Numbered from the stretch's first letter, positions 8,196-16,783 are shown. The stretch is DNA of 64,000 bases from Actinomycetes bacterium (GCA_021788115.1 JAJYLA010000001.1:32605-96604); one strand, 5' to 3'. Made by a program: numbers and translations. The notes: a model not told the origin generated them from the sequence alone.

Positions 8196-10031
8196 TCAGA
8201 GCCGGGGAAGGCGCTGGGCGTGCTCGAGGAGTGGGGCGAAGAGGTCCCCACGCTCGGCAAGGCGCTCGGGGAGTGTCCGCACCGTCCAGCGGTCGCTTCG
8301 AAGTTCGGGATCGTCGAGCTCGTCCCAGGTGATCGGGGCCGAGACGGGGGCGCCGGCAGCCGGCCGCGCGCTGTAGGGCGCGACCAGGGTCTTGTTGCGG
8401 GCGTTCTGGGTGTAATCGAGCCGGGCGAGTCCCTGGCGGGCAGCCTTCTCCCACGTCCAGCTCACCAGCTCGGGCACCGTGGCCCCCACGGCGCGCGACA
8501 GCTTCTCGACCCACGTGCGGGTCTGGTCGAAGGTGTAGCCCGGTTCCAGGGGCACCCAGATGTGGATGCCGCGGCCGCCGGTCACCTTGGGGAGCCCGAA
8601 GACGCCGAGGTGCTCGAGACCGCTGCGATAGAGGCGGGCGAGGAGGATGACATCATCGAAGCTGGTGCCTCTCCCGGGGTCGATGTCGATGAACGCGTAG
8701 GTGGGCTCTCCCACGTTGCTCGCGCGGGAGGTCCAGGGGTGCAGTTCGATGGCGCCGTAGTTGGCCATCCATGCGAGGGCGGGCGCGGAGTCGACGACGA
8801 AGTAGCAGTCGCTTTCGCCGGGGTCCGCCTCGTTGTTGTGCCAGCGGGTGAGCCATGCGGGTGCGTGCGGGGGCACCTGCTTGTGCCAGAACCCGGGCTT
8901 GCCGGCGCCATTGGGGAAGCGGTGGAGGTTGACCGGCCTGCCGGCGAGGTAGGGGAGCATCGCCGGTGCCACAGTCGTGTAGTAGCGGATCAGGTCTTTC
9001 TTCGTGACGGGTTCCTCCCCGGCGCGGGCTGGGAAGAGAACCTTGGTGAGGTTCGTGAGCCGCAACTCCTGCCCGTGGAGCTCCCAGGTGCCGGATTCCC
9101 CGAGCGCGTCAAGCGCCTGGAGCTCCCCGGCGGAGGGCGCCGACCAATCCGCGGCGGGCGCCGAGCGGGCAGCGGCGGGTGCCCCGCCATGCTGGGCGGC
9201 GAGCGACACCTCTGCCTCGCTCGCCGGGCGGTCGCTGCGCCATAGGGCTGAGGGAGCCGAGGCGACCTCCTCGTTGGTTCTGCCGCTCTTCACCGATCGC
9301 GGGTGATCCTCGGGATGCCAACCCTCCCGGGCATGCTCGTCGTGCTTGTGCAGCATGAGCCACTGCTCGCCATCCCCGTTTCCTTTGCGGCCGCGTCGTG
9401 TTCGAACGAGGACGAAGCGGCCGCGGAGCTTCTCCCCGTGCAGATCGAAGTGGATCTCGCCGCCCGCGATCGACGCTGCAGGATCGTCCGGGCGAGCCGG
9501 CTCCCACGTGCCGCGGTCCCAAACGATGACGTCGCCGGCTCCGTACTGGCCGGAGGGGATAACGCCCTCGAAGTCGCGGTACTCGAGCGGGTGGTCTTCG
9601 ACCTGGACGGCGAGAGCCCGCACGGACGGGTCCATGGTCGGTCCCTTCGGCATCGCCCAGCTGGCGAGCACCCCGTCTACCTCCAACCTGAAGTCGTAAT
9701 GGAGGCGGCGCGCCCGGTGTCGCTGGACGACGAACCTGGCGCTGCGGTCCCTGCCGTCCCCGCCAGACTCGGCTGAGGATTCGGCCGGGGACTCGGCCGG
9801 GGACTCGGCCGGGGACCCGGCCGCCGGCTCGGCTGAGGACTCGGCCGCCGGCCCGGCCGGCGATCCGGCCGGCGGCCCCACACGGCCACGGCCGCGTCGT
9901 GGCGGACGTCTTGCCGGCCGGTCCTCCTGGTCGCCTGCCGGGGGGGACCCTTCGGGCTCCGGGGTCACGGAGAAGTCGCGCTTCGCCCGGTAATCCTCCA
10001 GCGGCCCCGGACGGCAGCGGCGCGGACCCAC
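8196..10031 (-). CDS. ligD: LigD-type NHEJ protein: phosphoesterase plus polymerase domains, no ligase domain
   Basis: 611 residues from a GTG at 10031. The N-terminus LEDYRAKRDFSVTPEPEG is typical of a LigD phosphoesterase (PE) domain. A Ser/Ala/Pro/Glu-rich repeat linker follows. The PE core is seen as HYDFRLEVDGVLASWAMPKG and GDVIVWDRGTW, and it would trim 3' ends. From about residue 310 comes the polymerase/primase domain: LTNLTKVLFPA, then the metal-binding pair in AFIDIDPG and KVTGGRGIHIWVPL. It acts in Ku-dependent double-strand break repair. Mycobacterial LigD is Pol-PE-ligase; here the order is PE-Pol and the ATP-dependent ligase domain is missing, so a separate ligase is expected elsewhere. 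The divergent neighbour is a metal exporter. Confidence 0.88.
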   Translation of the reverse strand: MGPRRCRPGPLEDYRAKRDFSVTPEPEGSPPAGDQEDRPARRPPRRGRGRVGPPAGSPAGPAAESSAEPAAGSPAESPAESPAESSAESGGDGRDRSARFVVQRHRARRLHYDFRLEVDGVLASWAMPKGPTMDPSVRALAVQVEDHPLEYRDFEGVIPSGQYGAGDVIVWDRGTWEPARPDDPAASIAGGEIHFDLHGEKLRGRFVLVRTRRGRKGNGDGEQWLMLHKHDEHAREGWHPEDHPRSVKSGRTNEEVASAPSALWRSDRPASEAEVSLAAQHGGAPAAARSAPAADWSAPSAGELQALDALGESGTWELHGQELRLTNLTKVLFPARAGEEPVTKKDLIRYYTTVAPAMLPYLAGRPVNLHRFPNGAGKPGFWHKQVPPHAPAWLTRWHNNEADPGESDCYFVVDSAPALAWMANYGAIELHPWTSRASNVGEPTYAFIDIDPGRGTSFDDVILLARLYRSGLEHLGVFGLPKVTGGRGIHIWVPLEPGYTFDQTRTWVEKLSRAVGATVPELVSWTWEKAARQGLARLDYTQNARNKTLVAPYSARPAAGAPVSAPITWDELDDPELRSDRWTVRTLPERLAERGDLFAPLLEHAQRLPRL

Positions 10032-10190
10032 GTTCCCATACCTACCCCTCGCCGGCGCGGTTCTCCAGCTCAGTCGGCCGTCACCGGCCCCGTGGCGTCG
10101 TCCAGCCGGCGGGCGGCTCTCGCCGGACCCGACCCGCCGCCACTCGCCGGCCGCCTCCGACACTCCTCCATCTACCCTGTATGCGTGGAT

Positions 10191-11330
10191 ATGCAGCCAT
10201 CGGACGCCCACGTCCACGGCGACCGCGAGATCCCCGGCGGCACCCACATCCACGGCAGCGCCGGCGGCCAGGGTCACGGCCACAGCGACGACCGCGTCGG
10301 CGGGGGTCCCCGCGCCTCCGCCGCCTCCACGCACTCCCGTCCCCGCGGCCTCCGCCGACTGCTGGGATCGGTGATCCCCCGGCACAGCCACGACCCGAGC
10401 GAATCGGTCGCGGCCGCTCTGCAGTCCACCGACGAGGGGATGCGGGCACTGCTCGTCTCGCTCCTGGCCCTGGCTCTGACGGCCGCCGTGCAGCTGGCGG
10501 TCGTGCTGGTGACCGGCTCGGTGGCCCTCCTCGCCGACACGATCCACAACGCAGCCGACGCGCTCACAGCCCTTCCCCTCGGCGTCGCCTTCTGGCTCGG
10601 GAGGCGGCCCCCGACGAAGCGGTACACGTACGGGTACGGGCGCGCCGAGGACCTCGCCGGCATCTTCGTCGTGGCGGTGATCGCGTCGTCGGCGATCGTG
10701 GCGGCGTGGGAAGCGACGCGGCGGCTCCAGCACCCGCAGCCCCTCCACCAGCTGGGGTGGGTGGCGGCCGCGGGTCTCGTCGGGTTCGCCGGCAACGAGC
10801 TCGTCGCCGGTTACCGGGTGCGGACGGGCCGGCGGATCGGGTCTGCCGCACTCGTCGCCGACGGACTCCACGCACGCGCCGACGGGATCACTTCCCTGGC
10901 CGTTGTCGTCGGCGCCGGCGGAGCGGCGCTCGGGTGGCGGCTCGCCGACCCAGTCGTCGGGCTGGCCATCACGCTGGCCATCCTCGCCGTGCTGCGGGGT
11001 GCAGCACGCGACATCTACCGCCGTCTGATGGACAGTGTCGACCCCGACCTCGCCGACGATGTGCGACGGGTGCTCGCGTCGGTCGCCGGCGTGCAGAGCG
11101 TCGACTCCGTGCGGATCCGCTGGGTCGGCCACGAGCTGCGCGCCGAAGTGGAGGTCGTGTCGAACTCGGATCTCACCATCGCCGCCGGCCACGACATCGC
11201 CGAGGAGGGGCTCCACCGGCTGCTGCACGAGATTCCGCGGCTCACCAGCGCGACCATCCACACCAATCCCTGCGACCACGACGGCCGCGACCATCACCGC
11301 ACGACGGCCCACCACTTCCGCCAGGAGTGA
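10191..11330 (+). CDS. Cation diffusion facilitator family transporter
   Basis: 379 residues from ATG 10191 (GTG 10185 is an in-frame alternative). A His-rich cytoplasmic N-terminus (THIHGSAGGQGHGHSDD) is followed by six predicted membrane spans. The two metal-binding His/Asp pairs sit in LLADTIHNAADALTAL and ALVADGLHARADGITSL. The soluble C-terminal ferredoxin-like domain has a His-rich end (HDGRDHHRTTAHHF). The family exports divalent metals such as Zn2+, Co2+ or Mn2+ by antiport with protons. The His-rich ends favour zinc or cobalt, but the substrate is not proven. The gene is monocistronic. Confidence 0.9.
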   Translation: MQPSDAHVHGDREIPGGTHIHGSAGGQGHGHSDDRVGGGPRASAASTHSRPRGLRRLLGSVIPRHSHDPSESVAAALQSTDEGMRALLVSLLALALTAAVQLAVVLVTGSVALLADTIHNAADALTALPLGVAFWLGRRPPTKRYTYGYGRAEDLAGIFVVAVIASSAIVAAWEATRRLQHPQPLHQLGWVAAAGLVGFAGNELVAGYRVRTGRRIGSAALVADGLHARADGITSLAVVVGAGGAALGWRLADPVVGLAITLAILAVLRGAARDIYRRLMDSVDPDLADDVRRVLASVAGVQSVDSVRIRWVGHELRAEVEVVSNSDLTIAAGHDIAEEGLHRLLHEIPRLTSATIHTNPCDHDGRDHHRTTAHHFRQE

Positions 11331-11432
11331 CGAAGCGCTGCCGGCGCCGCTGTCGGCGGCCTCGTATGAGCGACAGGGCGGCTCAGCGCCGAGGGCGGCG
11401 ACACGCCGAGGATGCCGGCGGGCTCGATCCCC

Positions 11433-12344
11433 TCACACCGCGGACTCCGGCTGCGCCTCGGTGACGCCCAGCCGGCGGATCTCGGCTCCCAGAGCGTCCA
11501 CCGCTGCGGGGTCCGGCGGAAGGAGCGGGTGTGCGGTCCACGGCGAGCAGAGACCGAGCTGGCTCAGCGCCGCCTTCCATGCGGCGGGCACCCCGGCCGC
11601 CCGGCATGCGCCCACGACCCCGGCCACGCGCTCCTGCACGGCGCGCGCCTCGTCCATATCCCTCGCCCGGTAGGCCTCATAGAGGCGGCACACCAGGTGC
11701 GGGATGACGTTGACCGAGGCGGCGATGGTGCCGGCGCCGCCGACGGTCAGGCTGGCGAGGAGCATGGTGTCGCTGCCTGTCATCACCGCAAAGCCGTCGG
11801 CGACGCGGGCGGCGGACACGACGGCGGAAAAATACTCCATGTCGCGGCTCGAGTCCTTGATGCCGAGGAGCCGCGGGTGCCCGGCCAGCTCGCCGACGAC
11901 AGCCGGCGGAATCGACACCTTGGTCATGGCGGGGAAGTTGTAGAGCACCAGGGGAAGATCGCAGCGATCGGCCACGCGCTGGTAGAAGCGGAGGACCTCG
12001 GGTGGCCGAAGGGGGTAGTACCACGGCGGCGGTATGAGCACCCCGCCCGCTCCGGCGCCGGCGTAGCGCTCGATCTCGCGAAGAGCCTCGTCGGCCGATC
12101 GTGCCATCACCCCGGGAATCACCCATCCACCACGGGGGACCCGGGCCGCGACGTGCATAGTGAGCTCCACGCGCACGTCGGAGGAAAGAAGCGCCCCTTC
12201 GCCGGTCGTGCCGGCCGGGCACACCCCCGCGACGGGAGCGGCGAGCACGTGGTCCAGGAGGCGTTCGAGGGCGCGGCGGTCGAGACCGCCGTCCTCGCCG
12301 AGCGGGGTGACGAGCGCGGGGAGGACGCCTTCCAGCTTCGCCAT
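11433..12344 (-). CDS. DapA/NanA-family aldolase (dihydrodipicolinate-synthase-like)
   Basis: 303 residues, starting at the ATG of MAKLEGVLPALVTPL. It has the family's (beta/alpha)8 signature elements: GTTGEG for the substrate carboxylate, the catalytic tyrosine in LPLVLYNFPA and the Schiff-base lysine in LLGIKDSSRD. Members condense or cleave pyruvate with aldehydes (lysine biosynthesis, sialic acid, 2-keto-3-deoxy sugars, 5-dehydro-4-deoxyglucarate). The gene is alone, convergent with the metal exporter and divergent from the endonuclease V relative, so there is no lysine-pathway context. A catabolic lyase is more likely than true DapA, though uncertain. Confidence 0.85.
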   Translation of the reverse strand: MAKLEGVLPALVTPLGEDGGLDRRALERLLDHVLAAPVAGVCPAGTTGEGALLSSDVRVELTMHVAARVPRGGWVIPGVMARSADEALREIERYAGAGAGGVLIPPPWYYPLRPPEVLRFYQRVADRCDLPLVLYNFPAMTKVSIPPAVVGELAGHPRLLGIKDSSRDMEYFSAVVSAARVADGFAVMTGSDTMLLASLTVGGAGTIAASVNVIPHLVCRLYEAYRARDMDEARAVQERVAGVVGACRAAGVPAAWKAALSQLGLCSPWTAHPLLPPDPAAVDALGAEIRRLGVTEAQPESAV

Positions 12345-12398
12345 GGAGGGCACCCTAATCGGCCGTAGGCTAGCGATACGACGGAGCGCGAGCGCGAG

Positions 12399-13259
12399 AT
12401 GAGTCGGCCTCAGGCGACCGGGTGGGGTTGGCCGGCGGCGGCGGCGGACCTCGTGAGCCTCCAGCTGCGGCTCGCCGCCGTCAGCACCTCGGGCGCGGGT
12501 CACCCGTGGCGTGTGCCGCAGGAGCCCGTCGTCGCCGGCTGCTTCGTCGCCTTCGCCCGAGGCGAGGCCGGCCCGGGCCGGCCGGGGGACCGGGCATGGG
12601 CGGCTGCCGTGGCGTGGCGCGCCAGCACGACACTTCGCGCGGCGCGGCGCTCGGACGCTGCGTTGCGGGGCGTCGTCCAGGGCACGACACCACGACAGGC
12701 GGCGGACGTGGACGCGCAGGCCATCGCCAGAGGGCGCGTGGCGGCCGCTTACTCTCCGGGCTTGCTGGCGCTCCGCGAGGGACCGATCCTGGAGGCAGCG
12801 CTGCGGGCGCTGTCTGTCCGCCCCGACGTGGTGCTGGTCGACGCGACGGGCGCCGACCACCCTCGACGCGCCGGCCTCGCCATCCACCTCGGTGCCGTGC
12901 TCGGCATTCCCACGGTGGGAGCGACCCACCGGCCGCTGGCCGGCGACGGCTCGCTGCCCGAACTGGTGCGGGGGGCGACGGCTCCGGTCAGGATCGGCGA
13001 CGAGATCGTGGGCCGCTGGGTGTGCACCCGTACCGGGGCCCGCCCGGTGCTGGCGCACCGCGGTTGGCTCACCGACGACGACGCCGCGGTGGCTGTGGTG
13101 CTCGCGTCCTCGACCGAGGCGGCACGGACCCCCGTTCCCCTGCAGGAGGCCCGCCGGGTCGCCCGCGAGGCGCGAGCCCTCGCCGGCGCCGGTGAGGCCC
13201 AGCAGGTCATCCCGGGCGATCCCGGCTGCGAGCGCCCCGCGCCGCACGCCAGAGGCTGA
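12399..13259 (+). CDS. Endonuclease V family protein with an altered active site
   Basis: 286 residues. The endonuclease V fold is clear from YSPGLLALREGPILEAALRA (the family's PGLLsFRE glutamate) and PDVVLVDATGADHPRRAG (family PDvvLVDGhGiaHPRr), followed by LGIPTVGATHRP. True endonuclease V (nfi) nicks DNA or RNA next to inosine using two Asp and one Glu. The first aspartate should lie in a vaGvDvaf-type strand; here the matching strand reads VVAGCFVAFARG, so that Asp is Phe. The Glu and second Asp remain, but the HG after the latter is TG. The protein may be inactive, or a divergent nuclease. Its 3' end overlaps the next gene on the other strand. Confidence 0.72.
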   Translation: MSRPQATGWGWPAAAADLVSLQLRLAAVSTSGAGHPWRVPQEPVVAGCFVAFARGEAGPGRPGDRAWAAAVAWRASTTLRAARRSDAALRGVVQGTTPRQAADVDAQAIARGRVAAAYSPGLLALREGPILEAALRALSVRPDVVLVDATGADHPRRAGLAIHLGAVLGIPTVGATHRPLAGDGSLPELVRGATAPVRIGDEIVGRWVCTRTGARPVLAHRGWLTDDDAAVAVVLASSTEAARTPVPLQEARRVAREARALAGAGEAQQVIPGDPGCERPAPHARG

Positions 13260-13452
13260 CCGGGAGCACGGTGGCGACGGCCAGGGGCATGATCCACCAG
13301 GAGGCGATGCCGGTGCGGCTCACCGCGTAGGTCACGGCCAGAGCCGCAACGATCGCCGCCGCCACCCGCCAATCGTCGCCGACGATGAAGTCGTACCAGA
13401 AGGCGGCGAAGCGGCGCAGCCCGGACCACAGCGCGCGGAGGACCGCCCTCAT
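13207..13452 (-). CDS. Small two-span membrane protein
   Basis: 81 residues. Two hydrophobic spans, about residues 30-48 (VAAAIVAALAVTYAVS) and 52-68 (SWWIMPLAVATVLPVSLW), separated by a short loop. Its ATG overlaps the stop of the COG4280-type membrane protein by four bases, so the two are translated as a pair and probably work together. I recognise no family. Its last ~50 bases overlap the end of the endonuclease V relative on the opposite strand. Confidence 0.6.
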   Translation of the reverse strand: MRAVLRALWSGLRRFAAFWYDFIVGDDWRVAAAIVAALAVTYAVSRTGIASWWIMPLAVATVLPVSLWRAARGARSRDRPG

Positions 13453-14246
13453 CGCTGGCCCTCTTCGCCGACCGTGGCCGGCCGCCCGCCACCGCGAACC
13501 ATGTCCGGGATCCCAACACGACGCCCGCTCGACCGCAGCGCGACGACGATACCGGCCGCGAGGAGCGCTATCAGCGGGACGAGCACGAGCAAGGCGGCAT
13601 CCGAGCCCGGCCAGTCTGCGCCAGCGCCCTCCGCCCCCCAGAAGGTGCCGAACCCGGTGAGCATGACGCCCACGACGAACTTGAGGGTGTTCTCCGGGAC
13701 CCGGGCCAGGGGGGCGCGCACGGCGGCCCCGGTGGCAGCGACCACGACAACGGCGGCCGCGGCTGCAATCGTGGCGAGGGGGATGTCGTGCTGGTTGCTT
13801 CCGAAGGTCAAGACGATGAACACGACCTCCAGTCCTTCGAGCAGTACCCCTTTGAAAGACAGCGTGAAGGCGTACCAGTCCGCCACCCCGGCGATGCGGC
13901 GCGACGGAGCTTCGGCTGCCGCCTCAATTTGGTCGCGGAAGATCCGGGCTTCGTCGTGGACCGCCTTGTGGCCGCTGGCGCGCAGGATCGCCTTACGCAG
14001 CCACTGGAGCCCGAACACCAGCAGAAGGCCACCCACCACCAGCCGGAGCCCCTGGAGCGGCACGGCCGAAACGGCAGGGCCGAGGGCCGCGACGATGATC
14101 GCCAGGACCGCCACGGCGGACAGCAGCCCACTGGTCGCCGACCTCCAGTCGCGGGCTGTGCCCGCCGCCAGCACGATCGTGGTCGCCTCCACGGCCTCGA
14201 CGGCGCACGCCAGGAAGACAGCGACGAACAAGGCACTGCCGTTCAC
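13449..14246 (-). CDS. Multi-span membrane protein, COG4280/GDT1-like
   Basis: 265 residues from GTG 14246 with a good GGAGG five bases upstream. About six to seven membrane spans. Two acidic membrane motifs, FLACAVEAVEATTIVLA near the N-terminus and GVLLEGLEVVFIVL in the middle, form an internal repeat of ExxE type like that of GDT1/UPF0016 cation transporters and of the uncharacterised COG4280 family. I infer a cation (Mn2+/Ca2+-like) or small-solute transporter; no member that I know fixes the substrate. The partner gene is the 81-residue membrane protein downstream. Confidence 0.65.
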   Translation of the reverse strand: MNGSALFVAVFLACAVEAVEATTIVLAAGTARDWRSATSGLLSAVAVLAIIVAALGPAVSAVPLQGLRLVVGGLLLVFGLQWLRKAILRASGHKAVHDEARIFRDQIEAAAEAPSRRIAGVADWYAFTLSFKGVLLEGLEVVFIVLTFGSNQHDIPLATIAAAAAVVVVAATGAAVRAPLARVPENTLKFVVGVMLTGFGTFWGAEGAGADWPGSDAALLVLVPLIALLAAGIVVALRSSGRRVGIPDMVRGGGRPATVGEEGQR

Positions 14247-14305
14247 TCACACCTCCAGATCACACTCGTGACGCCAGTGTAAGGATCGTTGGCTGCGAGG
14301 TGTCG

Positions 14306-14820
14306 CTACTGAGTCGGGGCGGCGGCCCGGGCACCCCGCACGGTCGCCTCGAGCCGAACGGCTGCGTCGATGTACGCGTCGACCATGTCCATCAGAACCC
14401 GGACCGCCGGCTTCGGACGGGTCATCTGGCCGGCCGCCTGACCGACGAAGTCGGTGATGAGCCGCTGGGCACCGTCGCTGGAGGCGGCGGCGCCGGCTAT
14501 CGCGCCTCGGCACCGTCCACGAGCAGGGACTGCAGTGGCATGGGGAGGGATCGGGGTTCTCGGGGCGGTCCCACTCGTCGGTCCAGGCGGAGCGGAGCTG
14601 GCGCGCCGGCTTTCCCGTCCCGGAGCGTGAGCGCACGGTGTCCGTCGAGCTCGCCGCCGGGAGCTTCTCCTTGACCACCGGGTGGTCTCCGCCTCGTCGG
14701 TGGTGAGCCACACCGACCCGCGCCACACGCCCTGGGCACCGAGGTCCAACGCCGCTGCGACCTGCCGTCCGTCGGCGATCCCGCCGGCCTCCGCACCGGG
14801 GGCGCCGCCGCCGGCGGGAG
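14306..14820 (-). pseudogene. Nitronate monooxygenase remnant (5' truncated, frameshifted)
   Basis: The C-terminal third of a 2-nitropropane dioxygenase/nitronate monooxygenase can be followed in order but through three frames: GGIADGRQVAAALDLGAQGV and WLTTDEAET in one, then HPVVKEKLPAASSTDTVRSR and GKPARQLRSAWTDEWDRPEN in a second, LPMPLQSLLVDGAEAR in a third, and back to the first for FVGQAAGQMTRPKPA and VLMDMVDAYIDAAVRLEAT. The N-terminal FMN-binding two thirds are missing; the remnant starts against the LysE gene. The enzyme would have oxidised alkyl nitronates with FMN. Indels of this number make it non-functional unless the assembly is wrong here. Confidence 0.8.
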
Positions 14821-15456
14821 TCAGTCCGTGCGGCCGGTCACCGCCAGCCCCACCCCCACACCGATCAGCGTGAGCCCGCCTGTTCCGCCGAGGACCGCCA
14901 GACGGCGGGGGGAGCGGCCCAGCCAGCCGCGGAACCCGCCGGCGGCGATTCCCCAGGTGCTGTCGCAGACGAGCGCGATGGCCACCGACACGACGCCGAG
15001 CACCAACAGCTGGAAGGTGACGTTGCCGGCGGACCGGTTGACGAACTGGGGCAGGATGGCTGTGAAGAGGACCGCCGACTTCGGGTTCGTGGAACCCACG
15101 AACAGACCGTCGCGGAAGATACGACGCGACCTGGTGGCGGCGCGGGTTTCGAGCGCGGCGGCCAGAGAGCCGCGGTGGCGCAGCGTCTGCACCCCCAGGT
15201 ACACCAGGTAGGCGGCGCCTGCGAGCTTGAGCACGGTGAACACGGCGAGCGAGCGCTCGACGATGGCGCCGAGCCCGAAGGCCACCGCCACGACCTGGAT
15301 CGACAGGCCTGCCTCGTTGCCGAGCACCGTGAGCAGGGCGGCGCGCCGGCCGAGGGCCAGACCCCGGCTGACGACGAACAGGACACTCGGCCCCGGCACC
15401 ACGACGATGGCGAGAGAGATGAGGGCGAAGGCGACGAGGCGGCCGGCCGTGGGCAT
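14821..15456 (-). CDS. LysE/RhtB family amino-acid exporter
   Basis: 211 residues with about six hydrophobic spans. The start MPTAGRLVAFALISLAIVVV and the motif PGPSVLFVVSRGLALGRRAA (family pGP...v...gl..G...g) are characteristic, as are GLFVGSTNPKSAVLFTAILP and AGAAYLVYLGVQTLR. Members export amino acids such as lysine, threonine, homoserine or leucine. The substrate cannot be deduced. It is a single gene between the nitronate monooxygenase remnant and the tandem CsrA gene. Confidence 0.9.
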   Translation of the reverse strand: MPTAGRLVAFALISLAIVVVPGPSVLFVVSRGLALGRRAALLTVLGNEAGLSIQVVAVAFGLGAIVERSLAVFTVLKLAGAAYLVYLGVQTLRHRGSLAAALETRAATRSRRIFRDGLFVGSTNPKSAVLFTAILPQFVNRSAGNVTFQLLVLGVVSVAIALVCDSTWGIAAGGFRGWLGRSPRRLAVLGGTGGLTLIGVGVGLAVTGRTD

Positions 15457-15703
15457 CCCTGCTCACGGTAGACCGCGGGGCCGGGGTTGCGGGGGGCCTT
15501 CCCCGCCGGTCTTCTCCGGCCGGGATGCCGGCGCCCCGGCGAGTCTGCCCGCGAAGGCTGTGAGGCCGTGGCGGCTTTCAGCGCCGGCAGCGAAGGACCC
15601 GGCCCGGAATTGCGGCTCCCGTCGCGATCATCTCGGCGGCCGCTCCTCGGATGAAGACCCCGCGCCTGTACCGGGGCCTGCTGCACTCCGATAGCCTGGC
15701 CGC

Positions 15704-16135
15704 GTGCTGGTCCTCAGCCGCCGGCCGGGCTCGACGATCGTCATCGACCACCACGTGAGGATCACGGTCGAGGGCATCGTCGGCGACGACGTGTGCCTGT
15801 CGGTCGACGGGCCGGAGGGAACGGTCGTGCAGCGCGTCGAGGTCGTCGACATGGCCCGCGAGCTGAGCGCCCGGGGGCGGGAGTGGGACCGGGCGCGCAT
15901 GCACGTTCTGTCCCGCAGGGCCCGGCCCGCGCTGCTCATCCGCGACAACGTCCGGGTCGCGATCCTGGCGATCAGCAGCGAAGCGGTCCGGATCGGCGTG
16001 GACGCACCACCCACCATCGAGGTGCACCGCGAGGAGGTATACCGCCAGATCCAGGCGGCCAGCCGCCTCGCTGTCAGCGCCCCGGAGGCCGAGCTGGCGG
16101 GTCTCACGCCCTTCGTGCCGCCGATGCCGGGCTAG
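15704..16135 (+). CDS. Tandem CsrA-domain protein (two CsrA domains in one chain)
   Basis: 143 residues from GTG 15704. Residues 1-50 form one CsrA domain (MLVLSRRPGSTIVIDHHVRI ... VQRVEVV) and residues ~67-122 a second (MHVLSRRARPALLIRDNVRV ... IEVHREEVYRQIQAAS), joined by a charged linker. CsrA/RsmA is normally a 60-70-residue homodimer binding GGA motifs in mRNA leaders to control translation. Here both halves of the dimer are fused. The second domain keeps the RNA-binding features best (L at the fourth position, Arg in VHREE); the first is more diverged after its start but keeps an Arg at the equivalent site. No flagellar genes or small-RNA antagonist are adjacent. Confidence 0.88.
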   Translation: MLVLSRRPGSTIVIDHHVRITVEGIVGDDVCLSVDGPEGTVVQRVEVVDMARELSARGREWDRARMHVLSRRARPALLIRDNVRVAILAISSEAVRIGVDAPPTIEVHREEVYRQIQAASRLAVSAPEAELAGLTPFVPPMPG

Positions 16136-16142
16136 GACACCC

Positions 16143-16222
16143 CCTGCCGGTCCCCTGCCGGGCTGCTGGCCGGGCTGCCGGACCGCTGCCGGGCTGCTGG
16201 CCGGGCTGCTGGCCGACCCGCG
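16143..16222. repeat. CCGGGCTGCTGG-type imperfect repeats
   Basis: The gap after the tandem CsrA gene contains several imperfect copies of CTGCCGGGCTGCTGG. They might fold in RNA or reflect slippage expansion. No promoter or terminator is clear here. Confidence 0.6.
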
Positions 16223-16288
16223 GCCCGGCCGAGGACACGGTCGATGAGGCCTTTAGCCTCTCCCGCCTTCGTCGCCCGCCGGCCCATC

Positions 16289-16765
16289 ATGGTGGGCGTT
16301 GTGTGTGACTACTGCGGCTGCCGGGATGTGACGCCGATCCGAGAGCTCTCCGAGGAGCACGAACGGATCACCGAGCTGCTCGTCGAGGTCCGCGAGCGGC
16401 TTGGTGCCGGGGGGGAGGTTGCTGCGGCCCCGGTGCTCGCCGAGCTTCAGCACGACCTGAGGCCGCACCTGCTCCGGGAGGAATCGGGCATCTTCGCTCA
16501 GCTGGAGGCCGTGCCCGAGTTCGCCGAGTACCTGGGCCGCCTCACCGGCGACCACAACAGCGCACGAGCGGGTCTCCTTGCGGTCGACCCTGCCGGCTCG
16601 GGCTGGGCGGAACCGGTGCTCGCGGGGCTCGAGGAGCTGGTCGAGCACATCGGGGTCGAGGAGTACGACCTGTTTCCGTCGAGCCGGGTCGTGATCGACG
16701 ACGCCGGCTGGGGGGCCGTGATGGAGGCCCACGAGGCTTTCGACGCGCGCCGCCCTCAGCGCTAG
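16289..16765 (+). CDS. Hemerythrin HHE-domain protein with N-terminal Cys motif
   Basis: 158 residues from ATG 16289. A CDYCGC motif at the N-terminus precedes a four-helix hemerythrin domain whose metal-ligand pattern is visible: EEHERI, HDLRPHLLREE, DHNSARAG and HIGVEEYDLFP. Such proteins bind a di-iron centre and take part in oxygen, NO or redox sensing or iron handling. The CxxCxC head is common in actinobacterial members and may bind metal. It stands alone, convergent with the sulfatase gene. Confidence 0.88.
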   Translation: MVGVVCDYCGCRDVTPIRELSEEHERITELLVEVRERLGAGGEVAAAPVLAELQHDLRPHLLREESGIFAQLEAVPEFAEYLGRLTGDHNSARAGLLAVDPAGSGWAEPVLAGLEELVEHIGVEEYDLFPSSRVVIDDAGWGAVMEAHEAFDARRPQR

Positions 16766-16783
16766 GCGCCGCGGCACCCGCGA

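Noticed and set aside
8196..11315. Extending ligD upstream over 1039 codons
   Set aside because: The extension is antisense to the cation exporter, which has intact membrane and metal motifs; the LEDYRAKRDF start fits LigD PE domains.
11433..12344. Calling the DapA-family gene true dihydrodipicolinate synthase
   Set aside because: There is no lysine or diaminopimelate gene nearby and the family has many catabolic members; only the family was assigned.
13788..14282. Plus-strand frame opposite the COG4280-type membrane protein
   Set aside because: Composition is shadow-like, and the minus strand has a good ribosome-binding site and membrane spans.
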